64,000 nt of DNA. It comes from Ignavibacteria bacterium (GTDB lineage: Bacteria; Bacteroidota; Ignavibacteria; Tepidaquicellales; Tepidaquicellaceae). Below, piece by piece: positions 17,320 to 25,551 of this stretch. Made by a program: the position numbers and the translations under genes. Numbering within the stretch: position 1 is the first letter of the stretch; each line of letters opens with the position of its first letter. The notes under the pieces are model-generated. The model did no database searches, had not been told where the DNA came from, and saw nothing but the letters and a program-made list of their open reading frames with translations. Where the stretch lies: NCBI GenBank assembly GCA_019187405.1, contig JABAQZ010000004.1, positions 1 to 64,000 on the forward strand. The letters are read 5' to 3'.

Positions 17320-18684
17320 TTATTTATATTTTTTTCTTTTGATCCCATTCCAAAGCTCGAGTGTAGGAAAATCATTAGATTTACCGTCAATTGTATCTTC
17401 ATCTTTTCTATAAATAAAAACCATTGACATTTGAAATGCCGAAGCGAAGCTTTTATTGTCGAGGGTTTTCTGAATGTATGGGAGAAACGTTCCGGTATTA
17501 ATGTACATTTTAACTCTTCCTTCTCTGTCGCCTGCAAAATAATCGTGTCTTTCTTCGTGAGTATGCCCATACATGATGTATTGAATACCCTTGTCAATGT
17601 AATACTTATTCTGAAATTCTTTTTTTGCTCCTTCTACGTAATCATCTTTTGAGCTTCCGAAAATGTTATCAAATATCTTGTATATTTCGACATACTTGTT
17701 GATGGCATCGAAATCAAGGTCTTCAATCAGATCAAGCATCTGCTCAAATCTGTCCGTAATATCCCCGCTGAAAAGCCAGATTTCCGATTTTGTCTTATCC
17801 CATAACTTTGACAACTCGCTGCTGAGCAGACTGCGGAGTGAATCTTTAAATGCATCGAGAAGAATATTCTTATTGTTTGCTTTTATTGTTACGCCGTACC
17901 AGTAAAGCCAGACGAATGCATCGGTAAGCGGTCTGACATTGTTGAGATCTTTTAAAGAGTCGATGAATTTACTGTCCTTTGTTTGCAGCCCGGTTCTGTA
18001 AATTATTCCTGACATAAGCTCGGCAGTAATAACTTCTCCGATGGTCTGTAGTTGATATATGTCCCTCTGAAATCTGGGAACGAAATCATTTTTGTTATTC
18101 AGGAATTTATAAAGCTCGATTCCGTAATTTACTTCATCCCATTCATGTCCGTGTCTGCAAAGCACGGAATATTGTTCGCCGTTGAGATATTCATTTACAA
18201 ACTCTACGGATGAAGGCTTATATGCATGAAGATATTCTTTGATTTTATTCCGAAGGTATGCTGAAGTATTTAATATTCTGTCGTGATTGCCTATTACATA
18301 AGAAATCTTTACTTCCTTATTCCCCGAGAATTTTTGTGAAATAACGTTAAGCATTTTAAAGAAACCTATGCAGCTTTTTGTCTTTGAAATGCCGTCAAGT
18401 ATAATACCGTAATGTTTATCCATTAAAGCTGAATCGCTGTTCATTGCAGTATTTCTGTCAAGACTGCCGTTCCAGGGTCTTTCTTTAAAGTCAAGCTTCA
18501 GCCAGTAATCAGTTCTTACAAAATCAAAGATGTCTCCATTTAGAATTATCCTGATCTCCTTTGCTTCGTTTCTTTGAGAGCAAAGTTCGATTTCTTTTTG
18601 AAGGATTTTTGTGAAAGCCTCCGGCTTTACGTTAAACGAAGTGGTTTCATCTGAAATATGCAAGTCGCTGAATACTACGAGCAT
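17320..18684 (-). CDS. Calcineurin-like metallophosphoesterase
   Basis: A 454-aa protein with all core metal-binding motifs of the family: Asp7-x-His9 in FSDLHISD, GD at 50-51 in NGDIFDF, GNHD at 132-135, and the C-terminal histidines in RHGHEWD (about 175) and YGHTHEER (about 370). About 190 residues of helical sequence are inserted between the last two motifs, which is longer than in simple phosphodiesterases. No signal peptide is present, so it is presumably cytoplasmic. The substrate is unknown; nucleotides or phosphoproteins are both possible. It converges with the PP2C gene, leaving only 24 bp between the stops. Confidence 0.85.
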   Translation of the reverse strand: MLVVFSDLHISDETTSFNVKPEAFTKILQKEIELCSQRNEAKEIRIILNGDIFDFVRTDYWLKLDFKERPWNGSLDRNTAMNSDSALMDKHYGIILDGISKTKSCIGFFKMLNVISQKFSGNKEVKISYVIGNHDRILNTSAYLRNKIKEYLHAYKPSSVEFVNEYLNGEQYSVLCRHGHEWDEVNYGIELYKFLNNKNDFVPRFQRDIYQLQTIGEVITAELMSGIIYRTGLQTKDSKFIDSLKDLNNVRPLTDAFVWLYWYGVTIKANNKNILLDAFKDSLRSLLSSELSKLWDKTKSEIWLFSGDITDRFEQMLDLIEDLDFDAINKYVEIYKIFDNIFGSSKDDYVEGAKKEFQNKYYIDKGIQYIMYGHTHEERHDYFAGDREGRVKMYINTGTFLPYIQKTLDNKSFASAFQMSMVFIYRKDEDTIDGKSNDFPTLELWNGIKRKKYK

Positions 18685-18729
18685 GATAAATATTTATATT
18701 TAAAATATTTTACAAAAGATTTATTAAAT

Positions 18730-19365
18730 TCAAAACTTAATGCTGACTGAATAATAAAACCATTCATCTTGAATCCACGGGAGCAGCTTTCTGTTATCGC
18801 TTTTTGTATTTGGTTTGATTAATAAGTTAAGCACAAGATACTTAGCCGTAAAAGCCGCAGCCTGCGTTATCCAGCTTTTTGAATTGAATAGAAGTTCCAT
18901 TGATTTTTGAGTACCGGCAATTGCAAGTCCCTGAATAAAAACCGAGTAAGCATATTTGTTCATTTCGGAAAAAGGAATAAGCTTCATGAGGTTATGGTTT
19001 GCATAAATGCTTATAAATTCCGCAGGCTGTATATGCATGCTCGGCGTAAAACTGATGAATGCATAGTTTTCAGTAACAGCGCCGAAATTAAAATTACTGC
19101 CCAGGTCATTGAAGATATTTCCGGAAAAATCTTTATTGTTTTTTCCTGCAATGTCTTCAATTTGAATTTTTATAATTCCTGAATTCAGATATTCATCTTC
19201 AGTAACAATATTCTTTTTGACTGAGTTAACATGTTCGTAAATACTTGCAGAGTTTAAATCTAGTATGAGACTTTCACTTCCTTCGTTATTCTGCAATCTT
19301 TGAGAGGAAGCTGAATTAATTGTAATGAAAATAATTAACAGTAATATAATCGCAGGTTGTTTCAT
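18730..19365 (-). CDS. Small secreted or periplasmic protein of unknown function
   Basis: A 211-aa protein I do not recognise. A signal peptide is clear (MKQPAIILLLIIFITINSASSQ). The mature part has a low-complexity start and a stretch of aromatic and small residues (about 85-145) that could form beta-strands. A hydrophobic segment (about 165-185) is followed by an ending rich in Trp and Tyr (WIQDEWFYYSVSIKF). A terminal aromatic residue can mark an outer-membrane protein, but the evidence is thin. It lies 45 bp upstream of the metallophosphoesterase on the same strand. Confidence 0.6.
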   Translation of the reverse strand: MKQPAIILLLIIFITINSASSQRLQNNEGSESLILDLNSASIYEHVNSVKKNIVTEDEYLNSGIIKIQIEDIAGKNNKDFSGNIFNDLGSNFNFGAVTENYAFISFTPSMHIQPAEFISIYANHNLMKLIPFSEMNKYAYSVFIQGLAIAGTQKSMELLFNSKSWITQAAAFTAKYLVLNLLIKPNTKSDNRKLLPWIQDEWFYYSVSIKF

Positions 19366-19647
19366 GATTTTATTTCATGCAGAGAAATAGAATTTATCTT
19401 GCTTCAATATAATGATACTTAATTGAATTTAACAACAAAGAAAACAATGTTCAATGTTCAATTGTCAATTTGCAATTCTAAACATCCGCAACACTAATAA
19501 TACAATTGCCCATTAAACGTGGGTTAGATGTTCTAATCCAAAGCAAAAAAACAATTTGGACGGAAATGCTATTTCATATTTATAGTGCGTCTTTTGAATC
19601 AAAAATTAGATTCATAATCTTTATCTTACACGCATCTTAAATTTTCA

Positions 19648-21204
19648 ATGACATCTAATAACAGCGAACTCGAAAAACGGCTCTGGGATGCAGCGAATCA
19701 TTTCTTTGCAGGAGCGGGACTTACCTCGGCTCAATACTCAACTCCCGTTCTCGGATTAATCTTTCTTAAATATGCCGACGATAAATTCAAGCATGCAAAA
19801 GCCGAACTCGATAAGAAAAAGAAAACAGGCAGCCGTATCAGAATCTCGGCAACAGACTATCATGCCAAAGGCGTTCTCTTCGTTCCCGAAGAAGCATCTT
19901 ACTCTTATCTTCTGAATCTTCCAGAAAGCGCTTCTATCGGCAAAGCCGTAAATGATGCCATGAAAAAAATCGAAGAGCATAATCCGGTCTTGAAAGGTGT
20001 GCTGCCGATAAACTATAATATTCTGACAAACGACGTGCTGTTTGCATTGCTTCGCAACTTCGACAACATCACAATGGATTTGGAAGGCGATGTATTTGGA
20101 AAAATTTATGAATACTTTCTCGGAAAGTTTGCAATGTCGGAAGGTCAGAAAGGCGGAGAGTTCTTTACGCCGACTTCAATTGTAAAGCTCATTGTAGAAA
20201 TTCTCGAGCCGTATAAAGGAAAGATTCTCGATCCGGCTTGCGGCAGCGGAGGTATGTTCGTGCAGAGCGCAAAGTTCGTATCGGAACATAAAAAAAATCC
20301 TGCAGCAGAAATCTCCATTTACGGCGAAGAGAAAACCGAGCAGACAATCCGGCTTTGTAAAATGAATCTTGCAGTTCACGGACTCGAAGGCGATATAAAG
20401 CAGGGAAATACTTATTATGAAGATATTCATAAGTCATTCGGTAAGTTTGATTTTGTGCTGGCAAATCCTCCGTTTAATGTGAGCAGAATAGATAAAGAAA
20501 AGCTGAAGTCCGATAAGCGCTTTCCTTACGGACTTCCGAGAAACGATAACGGAAATTTTCTGTGGATACAGATTTTCTGGTCGGCGCTTAATGATAAAGG
20601 CAGAGCAGGTTTCGTAATGGCTAATTCTGCGAGTGATGCCAGACAGTCGGAACTCGATATCAGAAAATCTTTAATCGAAGAAAGAGGTGTAGATGTGATG
20701 ATTGCGGTCTCGCCTAATTTCTTCTATACCGTGACACTTCCGTGCACGCTTTGGTTTCTGGATAAAGAGAAAAAGAATACAAACCGAAAAGACAAAGTTT
20801 TATTTATAGATGCGAGAAATATTTTCCGGCAGATTGACAGGGCTCACAGAGAATTTACTCCGGGACAGATACAGTATGTGTCAAACATAGCGCGGCTTTA
20901 TAGAGAAGAAGAGATCGATGTTACGCAATTGGAAGAAATGAAGGATCAGTGGAAAAAGAATTTCCCGAAAAATAAATACAGAGATATATCAGGCCTCTGC
21001 AGAGCCGCTACACTCGATGAAATCAGAGAGCAGAATTATTCGCTTAATCCGGGAAGATATGTTGGAGTCAGCGAGAAGGATGATGATGACGGAGATTTTT
21101 ATGAGAAGATTAGGGAGCTGAATGAGGAGCTGGAATTGTTAAATCAAGAATCTATTAAGTTGCAGAAAATTATTTCTGAAAATGTAATAAAGATTGTAAG
21201 TTAA
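19648..21204 (+). CDS. hsdM: Type I restriction-modification system, methyltransferase subunit
   Basis: A 518-aa N6-adenine DNA methyltransferase. The HsdM N-terminal helical domain ([20 protein letters not shown]) covers about 1-140. The S-adenosylmethionine motif I is [10 protein letters not shown] (about 197-206) and catalytic motif IV is NPPF (about 276-279). The C-terminal helices end in a coiled-coil that would contact HsdS. It should form an M2S modification enzyme with the HsdS encoded downstream, and R2M2S2 with HsdR. Its base composition and codon usage resemble the rest of the chromosome, unlike the AT-rich passengers that follow. Confidence 0.96.
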   Translation: MTSNNSELEKRLWDAANHFFAGAGLTSAQYSTPVLGLIFLKYADDKFKHAKAELDKKKKTGSRIRISATDYHAKGVLFVPEEASYSYLLNLPESASIGKAVNDAMKKIEEHNPVLKGVLPINYNILTNDVLFALLRNFDNITMDLEGDVFGKIYEYFLGKFAMSEGQKGGEFFTPTSIVKLIVEILEPYKGKILDPACGSGGMFVQSAKFVSEHKKNPAAEISIYGEEKTEQTIRLCKMNLAVHGLEGDIKQGNTYYEDIHKSFGKFDFVLANPPFNVSRIDKEKLKSDKRFPYGLPRNDNGNFLWIQIFWSALNDKGRAGFVMANSASDARQSELDIRKSLIEERGVDVMIAVSPNFFYTVTLPCTLWFLDKEKKNTNRKDKVLFIDARNIFRQIDRAHREFTPGQIQYVSNIARLYREEEIDVTQLEEMKDQWKKNFPKNKYRDISGLCRAATLDEIREQNYSLNPGRYVGVSEKDDDDGDFYEKIRELNEELELLNQESIKLQKIISENVIKIVS

Positions 21205-21255
21205 ATTTTTTTTTCACTTTATAGCTTAATACGTACTCAAAAAAATAAAATTAAA

Positions 21256-21591
21256 ATGGCAAATTACATTACAAACATTAGTGCGGATACATTTTTAAAT
21301 GCAATTATCCCTAATTTTCCGGACATTCAAAAAAGTGTTATTGATGTGAGAACACCGGATGAATACATGAACGGACACATAAAAGGTTCGTTCAATATAG
21401 ATTTGATGAATCCTGATTTTGAAGCCGAGTTTAATAAACTGGATAAAGATAGAGTTTGGTATGTGATAAGCAATAAAAATACGAGAGGAACAATAGCAAA
21501 GATGATCATGGATGAAATGAGATTCAAAACGGTCCATGATATAATAGGAGGTTATAATGAATGGAAAGTTGAACTTGAAAAAGGATTATAA
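21256..21591 (+). CDS. Rhodanese-fold protein lacking the catalytic cysteine
   Basis: A 111-aa single rhodanese domain: the N-terminal signature VIDVRTPDEYMNGHIKGSFNIDL (28-50) and the C-terminal GGYNEW are clear. At the active-site loop, where active family members have a Cys directly after the Tyr (as in YCxxGxR), this protein has Y69-V70-I71-S-N-K-N. It contains no Cys in that loop, so sulfur transfer is not expected. It lies between hsdM and hsdS, 51 bp after the former. Catalytically dead rhodanese domains can serve as binding modules; a role with the restriction system is possible but only inferred from location. Confidence 0.85.
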   Translation: MANYITNISADTFLNAIIPNFPDIQKSVIDVRTPDEYMNGHIKGSFNIDLMNPDFEAEFNKLDKDRVWYVISNKNTRGTIAKMIMDEMRFKTVHDIIGGYNEWKVELEKGL

Positions 21592-21735
21592 GTGCTCTAC
21601 ACAGAAGAACGGTTTCATTAAAAAATTAAATTATATTTTTTGTTGGTGATCAAAAAATTTACAGATTGCTTGGTTTATATTTAAAAATATCATTGTGAAA
21701 ATTCTTTGGAACAATAACAGCGGCTGAAATTGAAT

Positions 21736-22962
21736 ATGAATAAATGGAAAAAGTATCGATTAAAAGATTTGTGTGTTATTAACAAAGAATCAATCAAGAA
21801 TGAACATGTCTTTAAACAAATTGAATACGTTGATATTTCTTCAGTAGGAACTGGTATATTGTTTGGATCTACAATTATGAATATTGAGAATGCTCCAAGC
21901 AGAGCAAAAAGGATTGTTAAAAAAGGAGACACAATACTTTCAACAGTAAGACCAAATCGCAGATCATTCTATTTTTTTAAAGAAGCTAATCCTAACTTAG
22001 TTGTGTCTACAGGATTTGCTGTCTTAACTCCAAAGCAGAACGTAAACAATAAATTTTTATATTATCTTATAAACGACAAAAATCTATCAGAATATTTTGC
22101 AAATTCTGCAAAAGGTTCAGCGTATCCTGCAATTGATACCGAAATTGTTGAAAACGCAGAGGTAAAAGCTCCAGATATTGATTCGCAAACAAAAATCACC
22201 TCAATCCTCTCCGCTTACGACGATTTAATCGAGAACAATCTGCGTCGGATACAGATACTCGAGGAGATGGCGCAGAGTATATATAAGGAGTGGTTTGTGA
22301 AGTTCAGATTTCCGGGATACGAGAATGCGAAGTTTGTGGATTCGGCAATGGGGAAGATACCGGAGGGATGGGAGGTTGGCAGTATTGGATGCTTATATAA
22401 AGTTAAATCAGGATTTGCTTTCAAAAGCAAGGATTTTAGATCTGTAGGTGAAAATCCTGTTATTAAAATTAAAAACATCCAGAATAAATTCATAGATTTA
22501 AAGAGTTGTGAATATATCAACAAGGAAAATTCATTTAGCGTTAAAGATTATATTTTAAAAGAAGGTGATCTTCTTATTGCTATGACAGGAGCGCAAGTGG
22601 GTAAAATCGGAATTATGCCTTACGATAATAGAAATTGCTACTTGAACCAAAGAGTTGGGAAATTTTTCCCAAAATTCGATTTTTTAAGGAACAATATGTT
22701 TATTTACTTTTTTGCTATTTCAGATGAATTTAGAAATCGAATTGATAATATAGCTGCAGGAGCAGCTCAACCAAACATAAGTGGTTCCGGCATCGAATCT
22801 ATTTCAATCTTAATTCCAACAATTAATTTACTGAAGTTATTTACTGAAGCTATGCAAAATTACATTGATCAAATATTGATATTGCAAAGAAGTAACAACA
22901 ATCTCTCTTCCACCCGCGACTTACTTTTACCGAAGCTGATGAGCGGGGAGGTGGAGGTGTGA
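21736..22962 (+). CDS. hsdS: Type I restriction-modification system, specificity subunit
   Basis: A 408-aa HsdS with two target-recognition domains (about residues 1-150 and 210-385), each followed by a conserved helical spacer. The central spacer contains ILEEMAQSIYKEWFVKFRFPG, and the end reads LLLPKLMSGEVEV. Each domain would read one half of a bipartite DNA target. The DNA encoding the spacers is visibly more GC-rich than the DNA of both recognition domains, indicating domain swapping. I take the ATG giving MNKWKKYRLKDLC; an in-frame TTG lies two codons earlier. Confidence 0.95.
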   Translation: MNKWKKYRLKDLCVINKESIKNEHVFKQIEYVDISSVGTGILFGSTIMNIENAPSRAKRIVKKGDTILSTVRPNRRSFYFFKEANPNLVVSTGFAVLTPKQNVNNKFLYYLINDKNLSEYFANSAKGSAYPAIDTEIVENAEVKAPDIDSQTKITSILSAYDDLIENNLRRIQILEEMAQSIYKEWFVKFRFPGYENAKFVDSAMGKIPEGWEVGSIGCLYKVKSGFAFKSKDFRSVGENPVIKIKNIQNKFIDLKSCEYINKENSFSVKDYILKEGDLLIAMTGAQVGKIGIMPYDNRNCYLNQRVGKFFPKFDFLRNNMFIYFFAISDEFRNRIDNIAAGAAQPNISGSGIESISILIPTINLLKLFTEAMQNYIDQILILQRSNNNLSSTRDLLLPKLMSGEVEV

Positions 22963-22970
22963 GGTGGATT

Positions 22971-23159
22971 ATGATTTCAAATGCAGAATTAGTTAGAAGT
23001 GAATTGAATTTCCGGTTCGAGCAGGTAAAAAATTCTATTTCGCAAGTCCGAGCAACTGACATCAATTCTAAAGAAAGGGACTCCAGGATTGCTGACTTGA
23101 ATAGAAAATTAGCTTTCTATGTTTATTTCATTAAATCAAATTTGATTTTAAGGGAATGA
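22971..23159 (+). CDS. Small protein of unknown function inside the R-M locus
   Basis: A 62-aa protein (MISNAELVRSELNFRFEQV start, KSNLILRE end) that I do not recognise. It is predicted to be mainly helical and charged, with no Cys, signal peptide or membrane segment. The ATG sits 8 bp after the hsdS stop and is preceded by GAGGTGG, an unusually good ribosome-binding site here. An overlapping GTG four codons earlier could couple it to hsdS. Its tight coupling to hsdS suggests a role tied to the restriction complex or to the toxin-antitoxin pair that follows. Confidence 0.55.
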   Translation: MISNAELVRSELNFRFEQVKNSISQVRATDINSKERDSRIADLNRKLAFYVYFIKSNLILRE

Positions 23160-23205
23160 TTTTCTCATATAATCTTTCAACGAGTTTTTTAATTATTAAG
23201 TGAAA

Positions 23206-24345
23206 ATGCGAGTAGAAAATTATAATATAGAAGTTTTAAAATGGGCTGAAGAAAAATTCAGAGTGGAGAATATCGGAGAGAAATTTCCTAAGTTAAAAGA
23301 CTGGGTTAGAGGGCTTTCGGGACCGACGATTAAGCAACTTGCTAAATTTTCTAAAGCAACATCAATTCCGTTTGGTTACTTTTTCCTTGATAAGTTGCCT
23401 GCTTTAACCACAGGTGTTCCATTATTCAGAACAGATAGTCAAACTCCAACAGAAGATTACAGCGCTGAATTAACTGACACAATAAGTGTAATTCAGAAAA
23501 GGCAGGAGTGGCTCAAAGAATTTGCAATTAGCGAGGGATATGAGATGCTGGAATTTGTAGGTTCTTTTGATGAAAGAAGTAATGTAATACAGGTTGCTGA
23601 TGATATAAGAAGCAAACTTAAATTGAATATTGATTGGGCGGAAAGATTTCGAAATTGGGAAGAATCTTTAAAACATTTATTTGATAAAACGGAGCAAGCT
23701 CAAATTTATATATCCATTAACGGTGTTGTAGAGAATAACACTCATAGGGTACTTAATCCGAGCGAATTCCGGGGTTTTGTTCTCACAGATAATTACGTAC
23801 CGTATATATTCATAAACGGACAAGATTTTACGGCTGCTAAAATGTTTACAATTGCTCATGAATTGGCTCACATTTGGTTGGGTAAGACGGCAGCATTTGA
23901 CTTAAAAAATCTGATGCCTTCCCGGCAGGCAATTGAGATGCGTTGTAATGAGATTGCTGCAGAGTTTCTTGTTCCACAAGATTCGCTTACTGACTTCTGG
24001 AAACAAATAAAATCAGACAAAGACCAGATTGAAAAAATTGCAAAGCATTATAAAGTAAGTCAGATAGTTGCTGCACGAAGGCTGTTAGATATTGGAAAAC
24101 TTGAAAAGGTTGAATTCTTGAATTTCTATGAAAAATATAGAGAGAACTGGACTACAAGCAAGAAGAAAAAACAAAAAGGAGGGGATTTTTATAACAATCA
24201 AAACTATCGTGTTGGCAAATCTTTTTTCACACAAGTGTTGACAGCAGCAAAGGAAGGCAAACTTTTATATACAGATGCATACAAGCTTACCGGGTTATAT
24301 GGAAAGTCCTTTTCTAAATTTGAGGAAGCATTATCAAAATCTTGA
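23206..24345 (+). CDS. ImmA/IrrE-family metallo-endopeptidase (COG2856)
   Basis: A 379-aa protein. The N-terminal 60 residues resemble the helical part of a Xre-type DNA-binding region without a full helix-turn-helix. The peptidase domain has the zinc motif HELAH (218-222) and a downstream Glu in CNEIAAEFLVP. The family includes ImmA, which cleaves a phage repressor, and antitoxin-like proteins. The next gene starts inside its last codons with a TTG, an arrangement typical of a toxin-antitoxin pair. A GTG two codons earlier is an alternative start. Confidence 0.85.
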   Translation: MRVENYNIEVLKWAEEKFRVENIGEKFPKLKDWVRGLSGPTIKQLAKFSKATSIPFGYFFLDKLPALTTGVPLFRTDSQTPTEDYSAELTDTISVIQKRQEWLKEFAISEGYEMLEFVGSFDERSNVIQVADDIRSKLKLNIDWAERFRNWEESLKHLFDKTEQAQIYISINGVVENNTHRVLNPSEFRGFVLTDNYVPYIFINGQDFTAAKMFTIAHELAHIWLGKTAAFDLKNLMPSRQAIEMRCNEIAAEFLVPQDSLTDFWKQIKSDKDQIEKIAKHYKVSQIVAARRLLDIGKLEKVEFLNFYEKYRENWTTSKKKKQKGGDFYNNQNYRVGKSFFTQVLTAAKEGKLLYTDAYKLTGLYGKSFSKFEEALSKS

Positions 24346-24854
24346 GCGAAAAAAATCCTAAATACATTCTTGATACAAGTTTGTTTACTCAAGCCAAAAG
24401 AAGTTATTATGCTTTTGATATTGCACCTAGTTTTTGGGAGCACATTATTAATTTAGCGAACAAGAATGTTATTGCTAGCATAGATAAAGTATATTGGGAA
24501 ATTGAAAAAGGTAAAGATGATTTATTTGATTGGATTAAAGATTCATTGGGGCGTGATTCCTTCATTTCGACAACTACATCTCCCAATATGTTATTGCAAT
24601 ATCAGAAAATAATTAGATGGAGCAATGTGAATCAGCAATTTACCGATAATGCAAAGAAAGAGTTTGCAAAATTCGAAGAAGCAGATGCATGGTTGATAGC
24701 ACAAGCAATGGAAAATAGCTCGACAATTGTTTCACAAGAAGTATTTGATCAACATATTAGGAGAAAAATTCCTATTCCAAATGTTTGCAGAGAATTTAAT
24801 CTAAAACATATTGATACTTTTACCTTCTTAAGAGAATGTGGATTCAGTATGTAA
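24342..24854 (+). CDS. DUF4411 PIN-like protein, probable toxin
   Basis: A 170-aa protein matching the DUF4411 family, a PIN-like nuclease fold. Acidic residues that could bind metal are Asp11 (YILDTSLF), Glu53/Glu55 (YWEIEKG) and Asp115 (EEADAWLIAQAM). The C-terminus reads IPNVCREFNLKHIDTFTFLRECGF, characteristic of the family. It starts with TTG in a 4-bp overlap with the upstream peptidase gene, so the two are co-translated. DUF4411 genes next to COG2856 genes are predicted to form toxin-antitoxin modules; RNase activity is inferred from the fold. Confidence 0.8.
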   Translation: MSEKNPKYILDTSLFTQAKRSYYAFDIAPSFWEHIINLANKNVIASIDKVYWEIEKGKDDLFDWIKDSLGRDSFISTTTSPNMLLQYQKIIRWSNVNQQFTDNAKKEFAKFEEADAWLIAQAMENSSTIVSQEVFDQHIRRKIPIPNVCREFNLKHIDTFTFLRECGFSM

Positions 24855-24943
24855 AGCATAGTTAAATAGAAAGAATTAATAAGCAGAACATCTTGGATTC
24901 AATTATGCAGAATACAAATGCCCGCTTAAAATTTTTAAAAAAA

Positions 24944-24959
24944 AACATCTTCAGATGTT
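24944..24959 (-). terminator. Hairpin followed by a T-run on the minus strand
   Basis: AACATCT-TC-AGATGTT is a perfect 7-bp stem. On the plus strand it is preceded by a run of A residues, so on the minus strand it reads as a hairpin followed by a U-tract. No minus-strand gene is visible to its right, so what it would terminate is unclear. It could mark the edge of an inserted module. Confidence 0.3.
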
Positions 24960-25119
24960 AGGCTGATATAGAAATCTGAATGCTAAAAAAGGAAATATTT
25001 ATTTCATTCATATTATCCCATCCATTATATAAATTTTACAATAAAAAAAAATGGAATACATATTGGCAGTAACTGTATGACAAAGAAAAAGTAATACAAA
25101 TTTATAATATTTAATACAA

Positions 25120-25311
25120 ATGACAACAAAGGAAAAATTAATCAGGGAAATAAATAAACTTCCTGAAAAAAAAGTAGAAGAGGTCTATAAGCTATTAAGC
25201 AGCATCGTAAACAAGAAGGATAAAAAGGTAAAGTTAAAGACATATAAACTGGGTGGTAAATTTGATAATGTAAGCGTAAGAGAGTTGGCCTATGAAAAAA
25301 ATTCTGCTTGA
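25120..25311 (+). CDS. VapB-like antitoxin (DUF2281-type)
   Basis: A 63-aa protein beginning MTTKEKLIREINKLPEKKVEEVYKLL-type helix, typical of small VapB/DUF2281 antitoxins, and ending with the motif LGGKFDNVSVRELAYEK that often precedes PIN-domain toxins. The toxin frame begins 20 bp before its stop, the classical overlap. The toxin is decayed, so this antitoxin is probably an orphan unless it acts on another PIN toxin. It lies between the DUF4411 gene and hsdR. Confidence 0.65.
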   Translation: MTTKEKLIREINKLPEKKVEEVYKLLSSIVNKKDKKVKLKTYKLGGKFDNVSVRELAYEKNSA

Positions 25312-25524
25312 TACGAATGTATTAGTTTATTCTATTGATAAGAATTCAATACATCATAAAAAGGCATTCGAGCTTGTTAACAACTTTGAATACGATTTAT
25401 ATACTTCATCAAAGAACATATCAGAGTTTTTAGCAGTAATGAGCCGTCAAAAACCGAATTTTGCTCTCAAATTTTAGAAATAGAGAAAGTTCCATTTCAT
25501 AATTATTTTTTATTCTCCAATTAA
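25292..25524 (+). pseudogene. Truncated and frameshifted VapC (PIN-domain) toxin
   Basis: The N-terminal half of a PIN nuclease is clear for 61 codons: LLDTNVLVYSID with the first catalytic Asp, then SSKNISEFLAV with the second acidic residue. The frame then runs into a stop. A shifted frame from about 25440 continues plausibly (EPSKTEFCSQILEIEKVPFH) but itself stops at 25522-25524, well before the C-terminal acidic residues needed for activity. Full-length relatives are about 130 residues. This is therefore a decayed toxin beside an intact antitoxin. Confidence 0.7.
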
Positions 25525-25551
25525 GTATTTTGTATAAAGAAATTATCCTAA

